Shown here: positions 36,501 through 43,933 of the stretch, one piece after another
Numbering within the stretch: the first letter of the stretch is position 1
How the letters are laid out: every line of letters begins with the position of its first letter
From: Vibrio renipiscarius
GTDB taxonomy: Bacteria > Pseudomonadota > Gammaproteobacteria > Enterobacterales > Vibrionaceae
Reading direction: 5' to 3'
Assembly: GCF_000827885.1 (NCBI RefSeq)
Contig: NZ_JTKH01000025.1
Span: 124,001 to 188,000 of the forward strand
Length of the DNA: 64,000 nucleotides
Made by a program: the position numbers and the translations under genes
The notes under the pieces: model-generated
The model's database searches: none
What the model saw: the letters and a program-made list of their open reading frames with translations, nothing else
Told to the model about the DNA's origin: nothing

Positions 36501-37229
36501 CAGGCGTTAAGCGAGACTCAGTATAATTTGTGCAGTGTTGGCAAAGAGTCGTTATCCCACAAAGTAGCCAAGGAGCTGAATAATCATGCTGGGCAATTAG
36601 CCATCGCGGCAAACAGTGGCAACGTGCCTGATAAGTTAACCAGTCTCGTTCGGCCTATCGTTCAAAATGAGCTCGATTATCTCATCAAGCAAGAGCTTGA
36701 ACGGCTTGGGCAACAACTGAAGGTTGAAGAGAGTCCTTCGCTGTCTGATATTCATGTACAGATTGATCTTCCTCAGTTAGAGAAAGAGGCATTCTCAATG
36801 AAAGTTGGGGCGATCACCGGCGCTATCATTACCGTCTTCCTCGGCCCGATAGGTGGTGCGGTTGTCGGTCTTCTTGGTGGTATTTTGGGCCGAAAAGATA
36901 ATGAAAATGCATGTACCCAACAGATTGATGAGCAGATCCGCAATCAAGTGATCCCACAGGCTGTCAGCCAGATCATGCATGAAATAGAGTGCCATCTCGC
37001 TAAGATTGTTGGGCAATTGGGCCAACAACTTCACGCAAATCTCGCGCTGGAGAAGCAAGAGCACGATAAGCAGCTGAAACAATTACAGGAGCAACATAGA
37101 CACCACAACACTGAATTTACGCAAATGCAGCAGCAACTGGCTGCGGCCTTAGGCCACGTGGTAGCACTAATAAACAATGAAACTACCCATATAAATGAAA
37201 ATTTTATTACGAATGAATTTACCAATTAG
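33564..37229 (+). CDS. Patatin-like phospholipase fused to dynamin-like GTPase
   Basis: 1221 residues. The N-terminal patatin domain (1 to about 275) has the oxyanion loop GGGGKG (11-16), nucleophile elbow GTSVG (Ser42), ASAAIP (169-174) and catalytic DGG (Asp189), so the Ser-Asp dyad is intact. A long helical region (about 280-500) follows, then a linker, then a dynamin-type G domain: P-loop GKFSSGKS (716-723), G2 ETAVAT (742-747) and G3 DMPG (806-809). G4 is altered to SKSA (865-868). A helical stalk contains a glycine-rich hydrophobic stretch at 1081-1110, a likely membrane-insertion paddle. Patatins hydrolyse phospholipids and are effectors in CBASS immunity. The fusion suggests GTP-controlled membrane attack. 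Frame and domain calls are firm; the role is inferred. Confidence 0.88.
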   Translation: MMSKLGIVFSGGGGKGAYEIGAWKALNEYGIDANVEAVAGTSVGALNAALFIQGDVAAAEQLWRGITQDQVLVMNKDNLAKKTATMASLFFTPSLIARAVLAATNLAGSQGLFNQTGLKKLIEQSGACNKVEASHIPLHICSLNSDSKALEYPALNGLPASEVSQWLLASAAIPLVFDGIEIGDSVYYDGGVLPGEYSDNTPFEILISQHQCTHIINLYLERSPQMALSQKAFPNVRFWNIVPTRDFDGVIAPLNFTPENAAKLLDEGYEDVKRILEQFKAFQDSEERYLDAVIDYAQSEQAFSGQVDLNQQLRNNEVSQYDNLKQITQQLGSEIEQQEQSLIDAGLDRLIEEMQENSAELLDEAFTAITTLASTEGMINTQLEQSRFGRILGNLTGSNNARQAEVNYGLNRAVYANQQLIQKLNHKNMLTMEAVASLSNKTNYLMKHVNVLYGSVQLVEQRVNRSLSLMKSGFEALEVELTHRIDHVEKRIENLERNSLINDWYHNVVAQTIHCNPYQTLLHTTASFYVTSGRSWSNTELARYTNALSALHLSDEPLIPAALIWQSQTGVFLNEIDSQYILPLAPQRQSHFPLLKGIQMADEQVEGHDVLTELESELKLNLFAQCSARDLGLELLNALRQNDRRTPCNTVKQNKNQTYLLPSGKYASTLQNQWLNVIAQANDLNEANLQHQGITADLAYLTRKIEEFKVVIPLIGKFSSGKSHLLNRYLGNDYLKTNIAPETAVATELRYGDIEQFTIHYLDEQTSVTYPQQVLSTFQLSEQVAYISLELCNKRLKNRSNLTLVDMPGFDARNISHHKAIATYLERGDYFINLLPADIPFDASVIEQLEEIYFDHGKAVHCLLSKSARKSPSDLTRSIEQVQHSLSERLQYEVSVGCIETVDKNAYSISAFEALIDEAANQFDSCLMSRYQVAVDEVLQALQHHLRIKATYAGNSEAEIEQEITSLTQRFTDKERQLIQALSETQYNLCSVGKESLSHKVAKELNNHAGQLAIAANSGNVPDKLTSLVRPIVQNELDYLIKQELERLGQQLKVEESPSLSDIHVQIDLPQLEKEAFSMKVGAITGAIITVFLGPIGGAVVGLLGGILGRKDNENACTQQIDEQIRNQVIPQAVSQIMHEIECHLAKIVGQLGQQLHANLALEKQEHDKQLKQLQEQHRHHNTEFTQMQQQLAAALGHVVALINNETTHINENFITNEFTN

Positions 37230-37237
37230 GAATCGTC

Positions 37238-38407
37238 ATGATTGATATTTTAGATGTGATCAATGAAGCAACAAAAGAAGCCAATGCATTTGAAAACCAT
37301 GCCGCCAAGGGGTTGAGTTTAGAAGAGCGCGTGCTTTACTTGCAAGGGCTAGCATTGGTGATGAATGCCGATGGTGATATCGATCAAAAAGAAAAAGAAT
37401 ACCTCCGAATTTTGATTAAATCATTTGAGTTGGATGAATCGATCTTAGACAGCTTAGTCGAATTTGGCCAAGCTCCAGACAAAGATACCGTTCAAGCCTT
37501 TTTCCGCACGTTTAGACGCCGCCCAATTGCACAGTTATTTTTGTTTGACGCACTCATGATGACCCGCCGTGATGACAACATCGACGATCGTGAAAAAGCC
37601 GTAGTAGATAAAATTGCCGAGCAACTCGAAGTATTACAAGGCACATACCAAGATATTTATGATCTGTTCTGCCACATCAAAAATAAAGATTGGGATGAGA
37701 GTGCGCTTTATTTTTCAAGCCATCTACTAAACCCGGAACATTTTAAACATCTGCTGGATTACTTTGAAGTCGATTTTGAAGAGTTGATGAATCGAACTGT
37801 AGAATTGCGAAAAGACAGAATAATAAGGATTCTAAAAGAAAAGATAACGCCTAATTTTGATAGTGAAACACCAAAATTAAGATTGTCGGCAGAAGTTTTA
37901 TTGCCTCTTCTACAAAGTTGTTTAGACCGTAGAGAGATTTCAATTATTGGTAATTCGATGATATTTGATGAAATAAATGAAGTCACTTTGTCTGAGTTAA
38001 ACCTATATTACAATCAAGAAGCACGTTCGTTAAGTTTAGCTATGAATGGTGATGTATGCAATGAGATGATTCTTAAGAAGTGGTCTAGTGTTATAGGGCT
38101 TGATGGTTTAGATGTTTGTAATATTATTTGGGGGAGCGTCAATGAAATGGTCGTATATGGAACTGCTGATATTGAATCGCCTCAATTGATTAAACTTAGT
38201 CGCGCTTACAAGAAAGGACAGTATATATTGTTTGATGGATATTTGTGGGAGTATAAAGATGTTAGTCGATACAATATATACAACCAAAATCAATTAGTGA
38301 TTAAAACACTGTCGTCAAGTTTTGATGATGTAAAATCATTTATGTTGAAATATAGTCTTGATGATGATGATAGTAAGGGTCGTTTGGCGAAAGTTAATTT
38401 GTTTTGA
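37238..38407 (+). CDS. TerB-like protein
   Basis: 389 residues. The N-terminal half (about 25-145) resembles the TerB/tellurite-resistance helical bundle, with acidic metal-type loops MNADGDIDQKEKEYL and TRRDDNIDDREKAVV placed as a two-fold repeat. The C-terminal 200 residues are not recognised. The gene starts 8 bases after the patatin-dynamin gene. TerB proteins are associated with membrane stress and phage inhibition modules. From about 37800 the DNA becomes visibly more AT-rich than the rest of the operon and stays so until about 38560. The TerB call is moderate. Confidence 0.75.
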   Translation: MIDILDVINEATKEANAFENHAAKGLSLEERVLYLQGLALVMNADGDIDQKEKEYLRILIKSFELDESILDSLVEFGQAPDKDTVQAFFRTFRRRPIAQLFLFDALMMTRRDDNIDDREKAVVDKIAEQLEVLQGTYQDIYDLFCHIKNKDWDESALYFSSHLLNPEHFKHLLDYFEVDFEELMNRTVELRKDRIIRILKEKITPNFDSETPKLRLSAEVLLPLLQSCLDRREISIIGNSMIFDEINEVTLSELNLYYNQEARSLSLAMNGDVCNEMILKKWSSVIGLDGLDVCNIIWGSVNEMVVYGTADIESPQLIKLSRAYKKGQYILFDGYLWEYKDVSRYNIYNQNQLVIKTLSSSFDDVKSFMLKYSLDDDDSKGRLAKVNLF

Positions 38408-38533
38408 TTTTTTGAGCTTTTCAATGATGTTGTGTAATCGTGATTCTGCTGAGGTTTTGTATTTTAAGTCTAACGATTGGTAATGACTTGTATTAAAACA
38501 AATAGTATTTGCAATGTAACTTAAGGAGTGGTT

Positions 38534-40780
38534 GTGGTTGATTTTATTAGTGCGTCAGGATGTGAAGATTTTATTTGTAATGTTAGCGTTAAATATAGCA
38601 AGCATCTAGATTCTATTAATGCCAACTTGATTGATGAACTTTCAAATTTGGCGGATGTTTTCAAAAATGACGCTATCCATGCCGAAGAAGAAAACCGCTT
38701 GCTCCGCATCGGCATTGTTGGCCAAATTAAACGTGGAAAATCCTCATTTTTGAACAGTTTATTGTTTGATGGTGAAGACATACTGCCAAAGGCTGCTACG
38801 CCGATGACAGCGGCATTAACCAAAATTAGTTATAGCGAAAACCCGAGAGCGTCGGTTGAGTTCTATACTCGTAAAGAGTGGGATAAGGTGCTCGAACAAG
38901 CTAAACAGGTTGCTGAGGTTAATGCTGTTTACCAAGGTGAACTTGTAGAATATCAAAATAGTCAAAATACGGGTGTGAGAGGTAAGGGCGTTCGTCCACC
39001 TAGGCCGCCTAAACATTCTGATGAAGCGACGTCATGTTTTGAGCTTTATCAAATGATGCAGCGCTCAAACATTTGTGTTGAAGAGTACTTAGACCAAACT
39101 CATGTTATTGATAATGTCAGCTCTAACGAACGTTTAGTTGCCGATCTTGAACCCTACGTAGGAGCCAATGGAGCATTTACACCAATCGTGAAAAGCACCT
39201 CGCTGGAGCTTTGTCTTGAGGGGTTAAAAGACATTGAGGTAGTCGATACGCCGGGGATGAATGACCCTATTATCTCACGTGGTCGCCGAACTCAGGAGTT
39301 TCTTGGTCAATGTGATGTGATTTTCTTATTAAGTTACTGCGGTCAGTTTCTTGATATGCATGATATGGCGCTATTGGCACAAAACATCCCTAATAAGGGA
39401 ATCGAAGAGATTGTACTTATTGGCTCGTTGTTTGACAGCGCGTTAATGGATGAGTACCAAAACTATGCCTCGATTCAAGAGGCGCTACCCGCGCTCACAC
39501 GTAAACTCAATGATGCCGCAACGGGCAATGTTGAGTCGGTTTGCCGACAAGACGCACAAAACAATGGTGGTCAATCTCATTTAATGCGCACATTGCAAAA
39601 TGCGTTACCGCCTATTTTTGTTTCTGCGCGTTGCTATGATCTTGCCCGAAAAGCTAACCAGTTGAATGAGGAAGAGAGCCATACCCTTAATCGACTAAAT
39701 ACTATGTATGAAGGTTTTACCTTTACACCTGACATCTTGCATGCACTCGCCAATTTTAAAAAAGTTGACGCTAAGCTAGACGCTATTCGAGAAAATAAGG
39801 TGGCAATTCTAGAAAGCAGACTCGATAATTTACTTGCGGGTGTGCAACGAGAATTGGTTCAAAAGCTTGATGCGATGAGGCAAGACATTAGCCACAAGCA
39901 ACGCAATTTGGAGCGAGGCGATCTGGTTAAGATGGAAGCCGATCGTAAAGCGTTGACGCAGAAAATTGAAGCTGGAACGGCGCGCATAAAAATGGTGTTT
40001 GATAAGCAGCATGTTCAGGTTGAAAAGTTCCTCAACACGGCGCAAATGAATATTGCACAAGATGCGCTGGCCGTTAAACGAGTCAGTTCTCAAAGCGGAG
40101 CGAGAGAGGAAGCTTATACAACATCTCATCAAGTGAGTGATTCTGACTGGTGGAATCCGTTCAGTTGGGGCTCTACTCGTACGGTCGCATCCACTCACTA
40201 TCGAACAGTCAACTATACCTATGCCAATGTGCAAGATGCGGTATTAAAGCTTGAAGAGTTTGTCCAGCATGTTAGTGGTACTCTCTATACCGCAAGTCAA
40301 AATGCCATCAATGTGAATCAATTCAGAGAAGAGATAAAACAGGCGGTAAAAGGGCTGTTTGATTTTTCAGATGCAGATTTTGACCCAGAAATGATTCTAT
40401 TGCCTTTAAGCAATACAGTAGAGAGGATCACGATTTCCACAATAAGCTTAGATCTCGACCATCATATACACCTTATTCGTCAGCAATTTTCAGTCAATGA
40501 AGTTGAAGGTGATGAAATTGAACAGCTAAGAGTGGAACAGGCGAGAGTTGTGACGCTTTTACTTACTGATATCAAGGCTGAAATGGATAGGTGCTCGACT
40601 GAAATGCTCGGTAAATTGTCTCATGAAGAGCAGAAGTTTATTCCTGATCTCACCTGTGGTCTCCACGGCAATGTGGAGCAATTAAAACGCGACCTTGAGG
40701 ATAAAGAAAAAGCATTTGGAGAGTACGCTAAAATACTCAAAATCATCGAAGATGATAAACAGCGATTGCTTATCGCGTAA
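38534..40780 (+). CDS. Dynamin-like GTPase 3
   Basis: 748 residues from the GTG at 38534, which has AAGGAG 5 bases upstream; the GTG at 38528 overlaps that site and is less likely. Motifs: P-loop GQIKRGKS (63-70), G2 AATPMT (87-92) and G3 DTPG (238-241). No standard G4 is seen (SLFD at 298-301 is in its place), and SARCYD may be G5. The insert between G2 and G3 is long. The C-terminal half is coiled-coil rich with a DWWNPFSW segment. It follows the TerB gene after a 126-bp AT-rich gap, so it may have its own promoter as well as being the last gene of the operon. Confidence 0.83.
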   Translation: MVDFISASGCEDFICNVSVKYSKHLDSINANLIDELSNLADVFKNDAIHAEEENRLLRIGIVGQIKRGKSSFLNSLLFDGEDILPKAATPMTAALTKISYSENPRASVEFYTRKEWDKVLEQAKQVAEVNAVYQGELVEYQNSQNTGVRGKGVRPPRPPKHSDEATSCFELYQMMQRSNICVEEYLDQTHVIDNVSSNERLVADLEPYVGANGAFTPIVKSTSLELCLEGLKDIEVVDTPGMNDPIISRGRRTQEFLGQCDVIFLLSYCGQFLDMHDMALLAQNIPNKGIEEIVLIGSLFDSALMDEYQNYASIQEALPALTRKLNDAATGNVESVCRQDAQNNGGQSHLMRTLQNALPPIFVSARCYDLARKANQLNEEESHTLNRLNTMYEGFTFTPDILHALANFKKVDAKLDAIRENKVAILESRLDNLLAGVQRELVQKLDAMRQDISHKQRNLERGDLVKMEADRKALTQKIEAGTARIKMVFDKQHVQVEKFLNTAQMNIAQDALAVKRVSSQSGAREEAYTTSHQVSDSDWWNPFSWGSTRTVASTHYRTVNYTYANVQDAVLKLEEFVQHVSGTLYTASQNAINVNQFREEIKQAVKGLFDFSDADFDPEMILLPLSNTVERITISTISLDLDHHIHLIRQQFSVNEVEGDEIEQLRVEQARVVTLLLTDIKAEMDRCSTEMLGKLSHEEQKFIPDLTCGLHGNVEQLKRDLEDKEKAFGEYAKILKIIEDDKQRLLIA

Positions 40781-40782
40781 AT

Positions 40783-40812
40783 GGAAAAACCACCAATTCT
40801 GGTGGTTTTTCC
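40783..40812 (+). terminator. Terminator of the WYL-dynamin operon
   Basis: GGAAAAACCACC and GGTGGTTTTTCC form a 12-bp stem with a 6-base loop. It lies 3 bases after the last dynamin stop and fits the end of the operon. Confidence 0.8.
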
Positions 40813-40979
40813 TGCATGTTTTTTTGACTACTTACTTATCTAGATTGCTATAACTAAACTTTTTAATTAGGTGCGACACATCCTGTCATACAGGGCGTTA
40901 TATTGAATTCAAAGAAATCCAAAGTCCGGTTTAATTGAAATGGCTTGGATAGGAAGATAAATAACAATAGGGTAAAAAG

Positions 40980-42464
40980 ATGAAATGTATTCACAGGTTG
41001 GCTCTTTTAAGTGCGGCTATATCGTTATTAGTGGGATGTGGTGGTGGAAGTGGCAGTAGTGATAGTAATGATGGAGATGGCAACACGAAACCTGAAGTTG
41101 GCACAACTTTAAAAGGCAAAGCGATAGATGGCTATATTATTGGCGCCACCGTTTTTCTTGACCTTAATTTTAACAAAGTGAAAGACGCTAACGAACCGAG
41201 CACCATTACGCGAGAAGAAGGGGATTTTGACCTAAATATTCCTGATTTATATGTTAAGTGCGCGCAATATGTTCCATTGGTGGTCGATGTACCCGTCGGT
41301 GCGGTGGATACCGATTTTCCGAATACGCCAATAGAAAATGCCTACTCAATGGTTTTTCCACCTCAATTTGCGTTGAGTACAGACCAAGATTTACTCAACT
41401 TGACACCACTGACATCCGTGGTTTGGAAGCAAGTTGAACAAGAACTGCGTCAAGAACAAACGAGTGCTTTATCGTGTGACACGATATTAGCTGCGCAAGA
41501 TTTACGTGAGGATATTACTCGCCGCTTGGGTGACCAAGAGGAGCGAGTCGCGAGTCGATATAATATTACGGTCGAGGAATTGTACGGCGATTATGTAGAG
41601 TCAGGTGATATCGAACTTCATCAAAAAGCTCAAGCTTTGGTGCCTGCTCTGCAAAAATCATACGAGGAAACTAAGCGTATTGTAGACGAAAATCCTAATG
41701 CGGACTTTGCGTGGGTAGAGTATTTTTACGGCGAGTGGGATAGCACAAGCAGCGCTTATAATGATGATTGGTATCGCTACGAAATGGTACAGACTTCAAA
41801 TGGTAATTTTAATTCTGTCACAATGCTCATGTCGGATGACCTTAATACTGAGTTGAGCGTCTTTAATCAGAGTGAGATGACAACCATACAGCGCGATGGT
41901 GTGAATATCGAACACGTTGTTCATATTGAAAAGTCGGGGTTGAATGAGTACGACTGCTTGAATGATGAATGGCTAGAAACGATTGAGCTGCAATCATCGG
42001 GTGTCAGAAATTATACTTATTCTACGGTACAGGATTGGAGCAGCTGTAAAAGTGCAGGCAGTGCGATAGTGACTCAGTCGCTGGTTACAAAAGATCACCA
42101 AGATCCGGATTTATTCAATACGACTGAGCATGTCTTTTTAGATAATAATGACAGTGAATTTAATCATTTAATTGGAGTCAGCGATACCGTAACAAAAGCT
42201 GATTTGACACCTGTCAGGACGGTTATCAACACTGATTTCTATAGTGAGGATGCACATGGTTCGGATAGTTGGCTTAGAACAAGAAGTGTTTTTAGTGAAG
42301 ATCTAGACCAACCTGCGCAGATCATGACGAGCCATGACCAGGATGGCCAATGGACGCGCTTTACTCGCTTTCATAACGGTACTCATAAAAACGAATGCGG
42401 AGAGAGCGAAGATTCTTTGTCTGTGGAGCAGTGTCATGCGACCCACACTGAATCTGTGATTTAG
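40980..42464 (+). CDS. Lipoprotein of unknown function
   Basis: 494 residues. The signal peptide ends in LLVGC, a lipobox with Cys20, followed by a GGGSGSSDSNDGDG linker, so it is membrane-anchored, probably in the outer membrane. The next part (GKAIDGYIIGATVFLDLNFN, then DANEPSTITREEGDFDL) resembles the carboxypeptidase-regulatory or SdrD-like beta-sandwich repeats common in Vibrio surface lipoproteins. The rest is unrecognised. It lies after the dynamin terminator with its own promoter region. I do not count it as part of that operon, though it is in the same orientation. Confidence 0.75.
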   Translation: MKCIHRLALLSAAISLLVGCGGGSGSSDSNDGDGNTKPEVGTTLKGKAIDGYIIGATVFLDLNFNKVKDANEPSTITREEGDFDLNIPDLYVKCAQYVPLVVDVPVGAVDTDFPNTPIENAYSMVFPPQFALSTDQDLLNLTPLTSVVWKQVEQELRQEQTSALSCDTILAAQDLREDITRRLGDQEERVASRYNITVEELYGDYVESGDIELHQKAQALVPALQKSYEETKRIVDENPNADFAWVEYFYGEWDSTSSAYNDDWYRYEMVQTSNGNFNSVTMLMSDDLNTELSVFNQSEMTTIQRDGVNIEHVVHIEKSGLNEYDCLNDEWLETIELQSSGVRNYTYSTVQDWSSCKSAGSAIVTQSLVTKDHQDPDLFNTTEHVFLDNNDSEFNHLIGVSDTVTKADLTPVRTVINTDFYSEDAHGSDSWLRTRSVFSEDLDQPAQIMTSHDQDGQWTRFTRFHNGTHKNECGESEDSLSVEQCHATHTESVI

Positions 42465-42527
42465 CGGGTTATCCCCGTCTTACTTGAAGTTATTTGGGGC
42501 TAGGTTTTCATTTATTGGTGAATAAAA

Positions 42528-42562
42528 AAAGAGGCTGAATGATGAATCATTCAGCCTCTTTA
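42528..42562. terminator. Bidirectional terminator
   Basis: AAAGAGGCTGAATGA and TCATTCAGCCTCTTT pair around a 4-base loop, flanked by A-run and T-run, between the convergent lipoprotein and dehydrogenase genes. Confidence 0.85.
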
Positions 42563-42609
42563 ATATCATTAATGCGTCAACGCATCATGCATTCGTTCTG
42601 GAAATAGGA

Positions 42610-43488
42610 TTACTTGTTTAGTGTTTTGAAGTAATCGAAGATTTCAGGAACATTGCCGTTGCTAAGACCTGCGTCTAGAGCAGCTTGAAGGTTAGCAGAT
42701 GAACCTTCAGCGATTAGAGATTGAGTACCTAGGTCTTCAACCATCTGTAGGAAGTAACCTAGATCTTTGTTTGCGTTTGCAATTGAGAAACCTAGATCGC
42801 TTACACCGTCAACCGCGTAGTTTTTGCAGAAGTGCATGAATGGTGAGTTTGATGGACCCGTAGACATGATGTTGAACAATTGTTGACGATCAACGCCAGC
42901 AAGTTCAGCAACCGCAAATGCTTGAGACATTGCACATACTGTCGTCATACCCATGAAGTTGTTGATCAACTTAGTTGTATGACCAGCGCCTAGCTCACCT
43001 AGGTGGAATACGTTTTCACCTTGCTCGTCAAGAACAGGTTTCACTTTGTTGAACGTTTCTTGGTCGCCAGCTGCCATGATGTTTAGCAAGCCATCTTTTG
43101 CGTGAGCAGGAGTACGGCCAAGTGGCGCATCGATCATGCCAGCGCCTTTCGCTGCAAGGTCTGCACCGATTTTACGAGTTGAAGCTGGAACAGAAGTACC
43201 GAAGTCAACAAGCACTGCGCCTTCTTTAATACCCGCAAGGATACCATCTTCTGCGTAAACCAATTTTTCAACAACCGCTGAAGTGGTAAGGCAAAGCATT
43301 ACGATGTCACTTGCTTCAGCCAATGCTTTTGCTGATGTTGCTTCAGTTGCACCACGAGCAACAGTTGCTGCTACTGCTTCTTTGTTTAGATCCATAACAA
43401 CTAGGTCGTAACCTTTGTTTTGTAGGTTCTCAACCATGTTGCCGCCCATAAGGCCAAGACCGATGAAACCAATAACAGGTTTTGTCAT
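42610..43488 (-). CDS. Beta-hydroxyacid dehydrogenase (GarR/HIBADH family)
   Basis: 292 residues from the ATG at 43488 (MTKPVIGFIG), with GGAG upstream. Rossmann motif GFIGLGLMG (7-15), substrate loop DAPLGRTPAHAKDG (120-133) and catalytic Lys173 in GHTTKLINNFMG. The family reduces small keto or semialdehyde acids with NAD(P)H, for example tartronate semialdehyde. In the alginate context it is a candidate for reducing DEH to KDG. An operator-like site just upstream supports co-regulation. Which reductase in the window does this step is not decided by sequence. Confidence 0.9.
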   Translation of the reverse strand: MTKPVIGFIGLGLMGGNMVENLQNKGYDLVVMDLNKEAVAATVARGATEATSAKALAEASDIVMLCLTTSAVVEKLVYAEDGILAGIKEGAVLVDFGTSVPASTRKIGADLAAKGAGMIDAPLGRTPAHAKDGLLNIMAAGDQETFNKVKPVLDEQGENVFHLGELGAGHTTKLINNFMGMTTVCAMSQAFAVAELAGVDRQQLFNIMSTGPSNSPFMHFCKNYAVDGVSDLGFSIANANKDLGYFLQMVEDLGTQSLIAEGSSANLQAALDAGLSNGNVPEIFDYFKTLNK

Positions 43489-43507
43489 GTTACACTCCAA
43501 ATATACT

Positions 43508-43520
43508 ATTGTATTACTAA
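43508..43520. promoter_or_regulatory. Operator-like site upstream of the dehydrogenase
   Basis: ATTGTA-T-TACTAA, two mismatches from the shared palindrome, 20-32 bases upstream of the start. Confidence 0.45.
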
Positions 43521-43933
43521 TTGTCTTTTGATGTGGCTAGGATATAAGGATGGGTCTATTAAATCAATCGTAGATTGTATTTAATTGCTTCAAGAGTCTC
43601 GTTTTATGATCTATGCCCGATGTTTCGCGTTTTTTTGTGTAGAAACTGCGAGCTTTTGAGCGTTGTGTATGCTTGCTAAACATAATGTTGATAGGCTTTT
43701 GATGCGTTTTTTGTCTGTTTTGGCGACGCAAAGCAAATTTTCTGGCCGCGAGGTATCTCCCCGAGTTGATGAGCCAAAACAGGACTTAAATCGGTGCTGT
43801 TCCTCAGCGGTTGTGTCTTAATAGCCGATAGCCGCGCATTATGCATGGTCAGTATTTTATTCATTTATAATACAAATTAAGGGCACTATGAGGCATGTAA
43901 GTCTAAGACGGTCTCGATAACACAAAGGTTTTT
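43521..43933. other. Intergenic region with a possible gene remnant
   Basis: About 410 bases upstream of the dehydrogenase and downstream of the AEC gene. It contains a weak palindrome TTTATA-A-TACAAA at 43864-43876 and the 62-codon frame at 43676-43864 listed separately. Nothing else is seen. Confidence 0.35.
43676..43864 (-). pseudogene. 62-codon frame, possible SH3-like domain remnant
   Basis: The frame reads MNKILTMHNARLSAIKTQPL, then TDLSP, IPRGQKI and ends KAYQHYV before a stop. The pattern (basic Lys-Thr start, Ser/Thr-Asp-Leu, Pro-x-Gly-x-Lys) recalls small SH3-like domains attached to cell-wall hydrolases, which usually continue for another 20-30 residues. No ribosome-binding site is seen. 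It may be a decayed fragment or chance. Confidence 0.2.

Noticed and set aside
30423..42464. Mobile element ends (integrase, transposase, att repeats) around the dynamin operon
   Set aside because: No recombinase gene, tRNA or matching direct repeats were seen on either side by eye; the insertion idea rests only on gene context.
40980..42464. Lipoprotein as a sixth member of the dynamin operon
   Set aside because: A strong terminator at 40783 and a 200-base gap separate it, and its beta-sandwich surface-protein look does not fit the cytoplasmic set.
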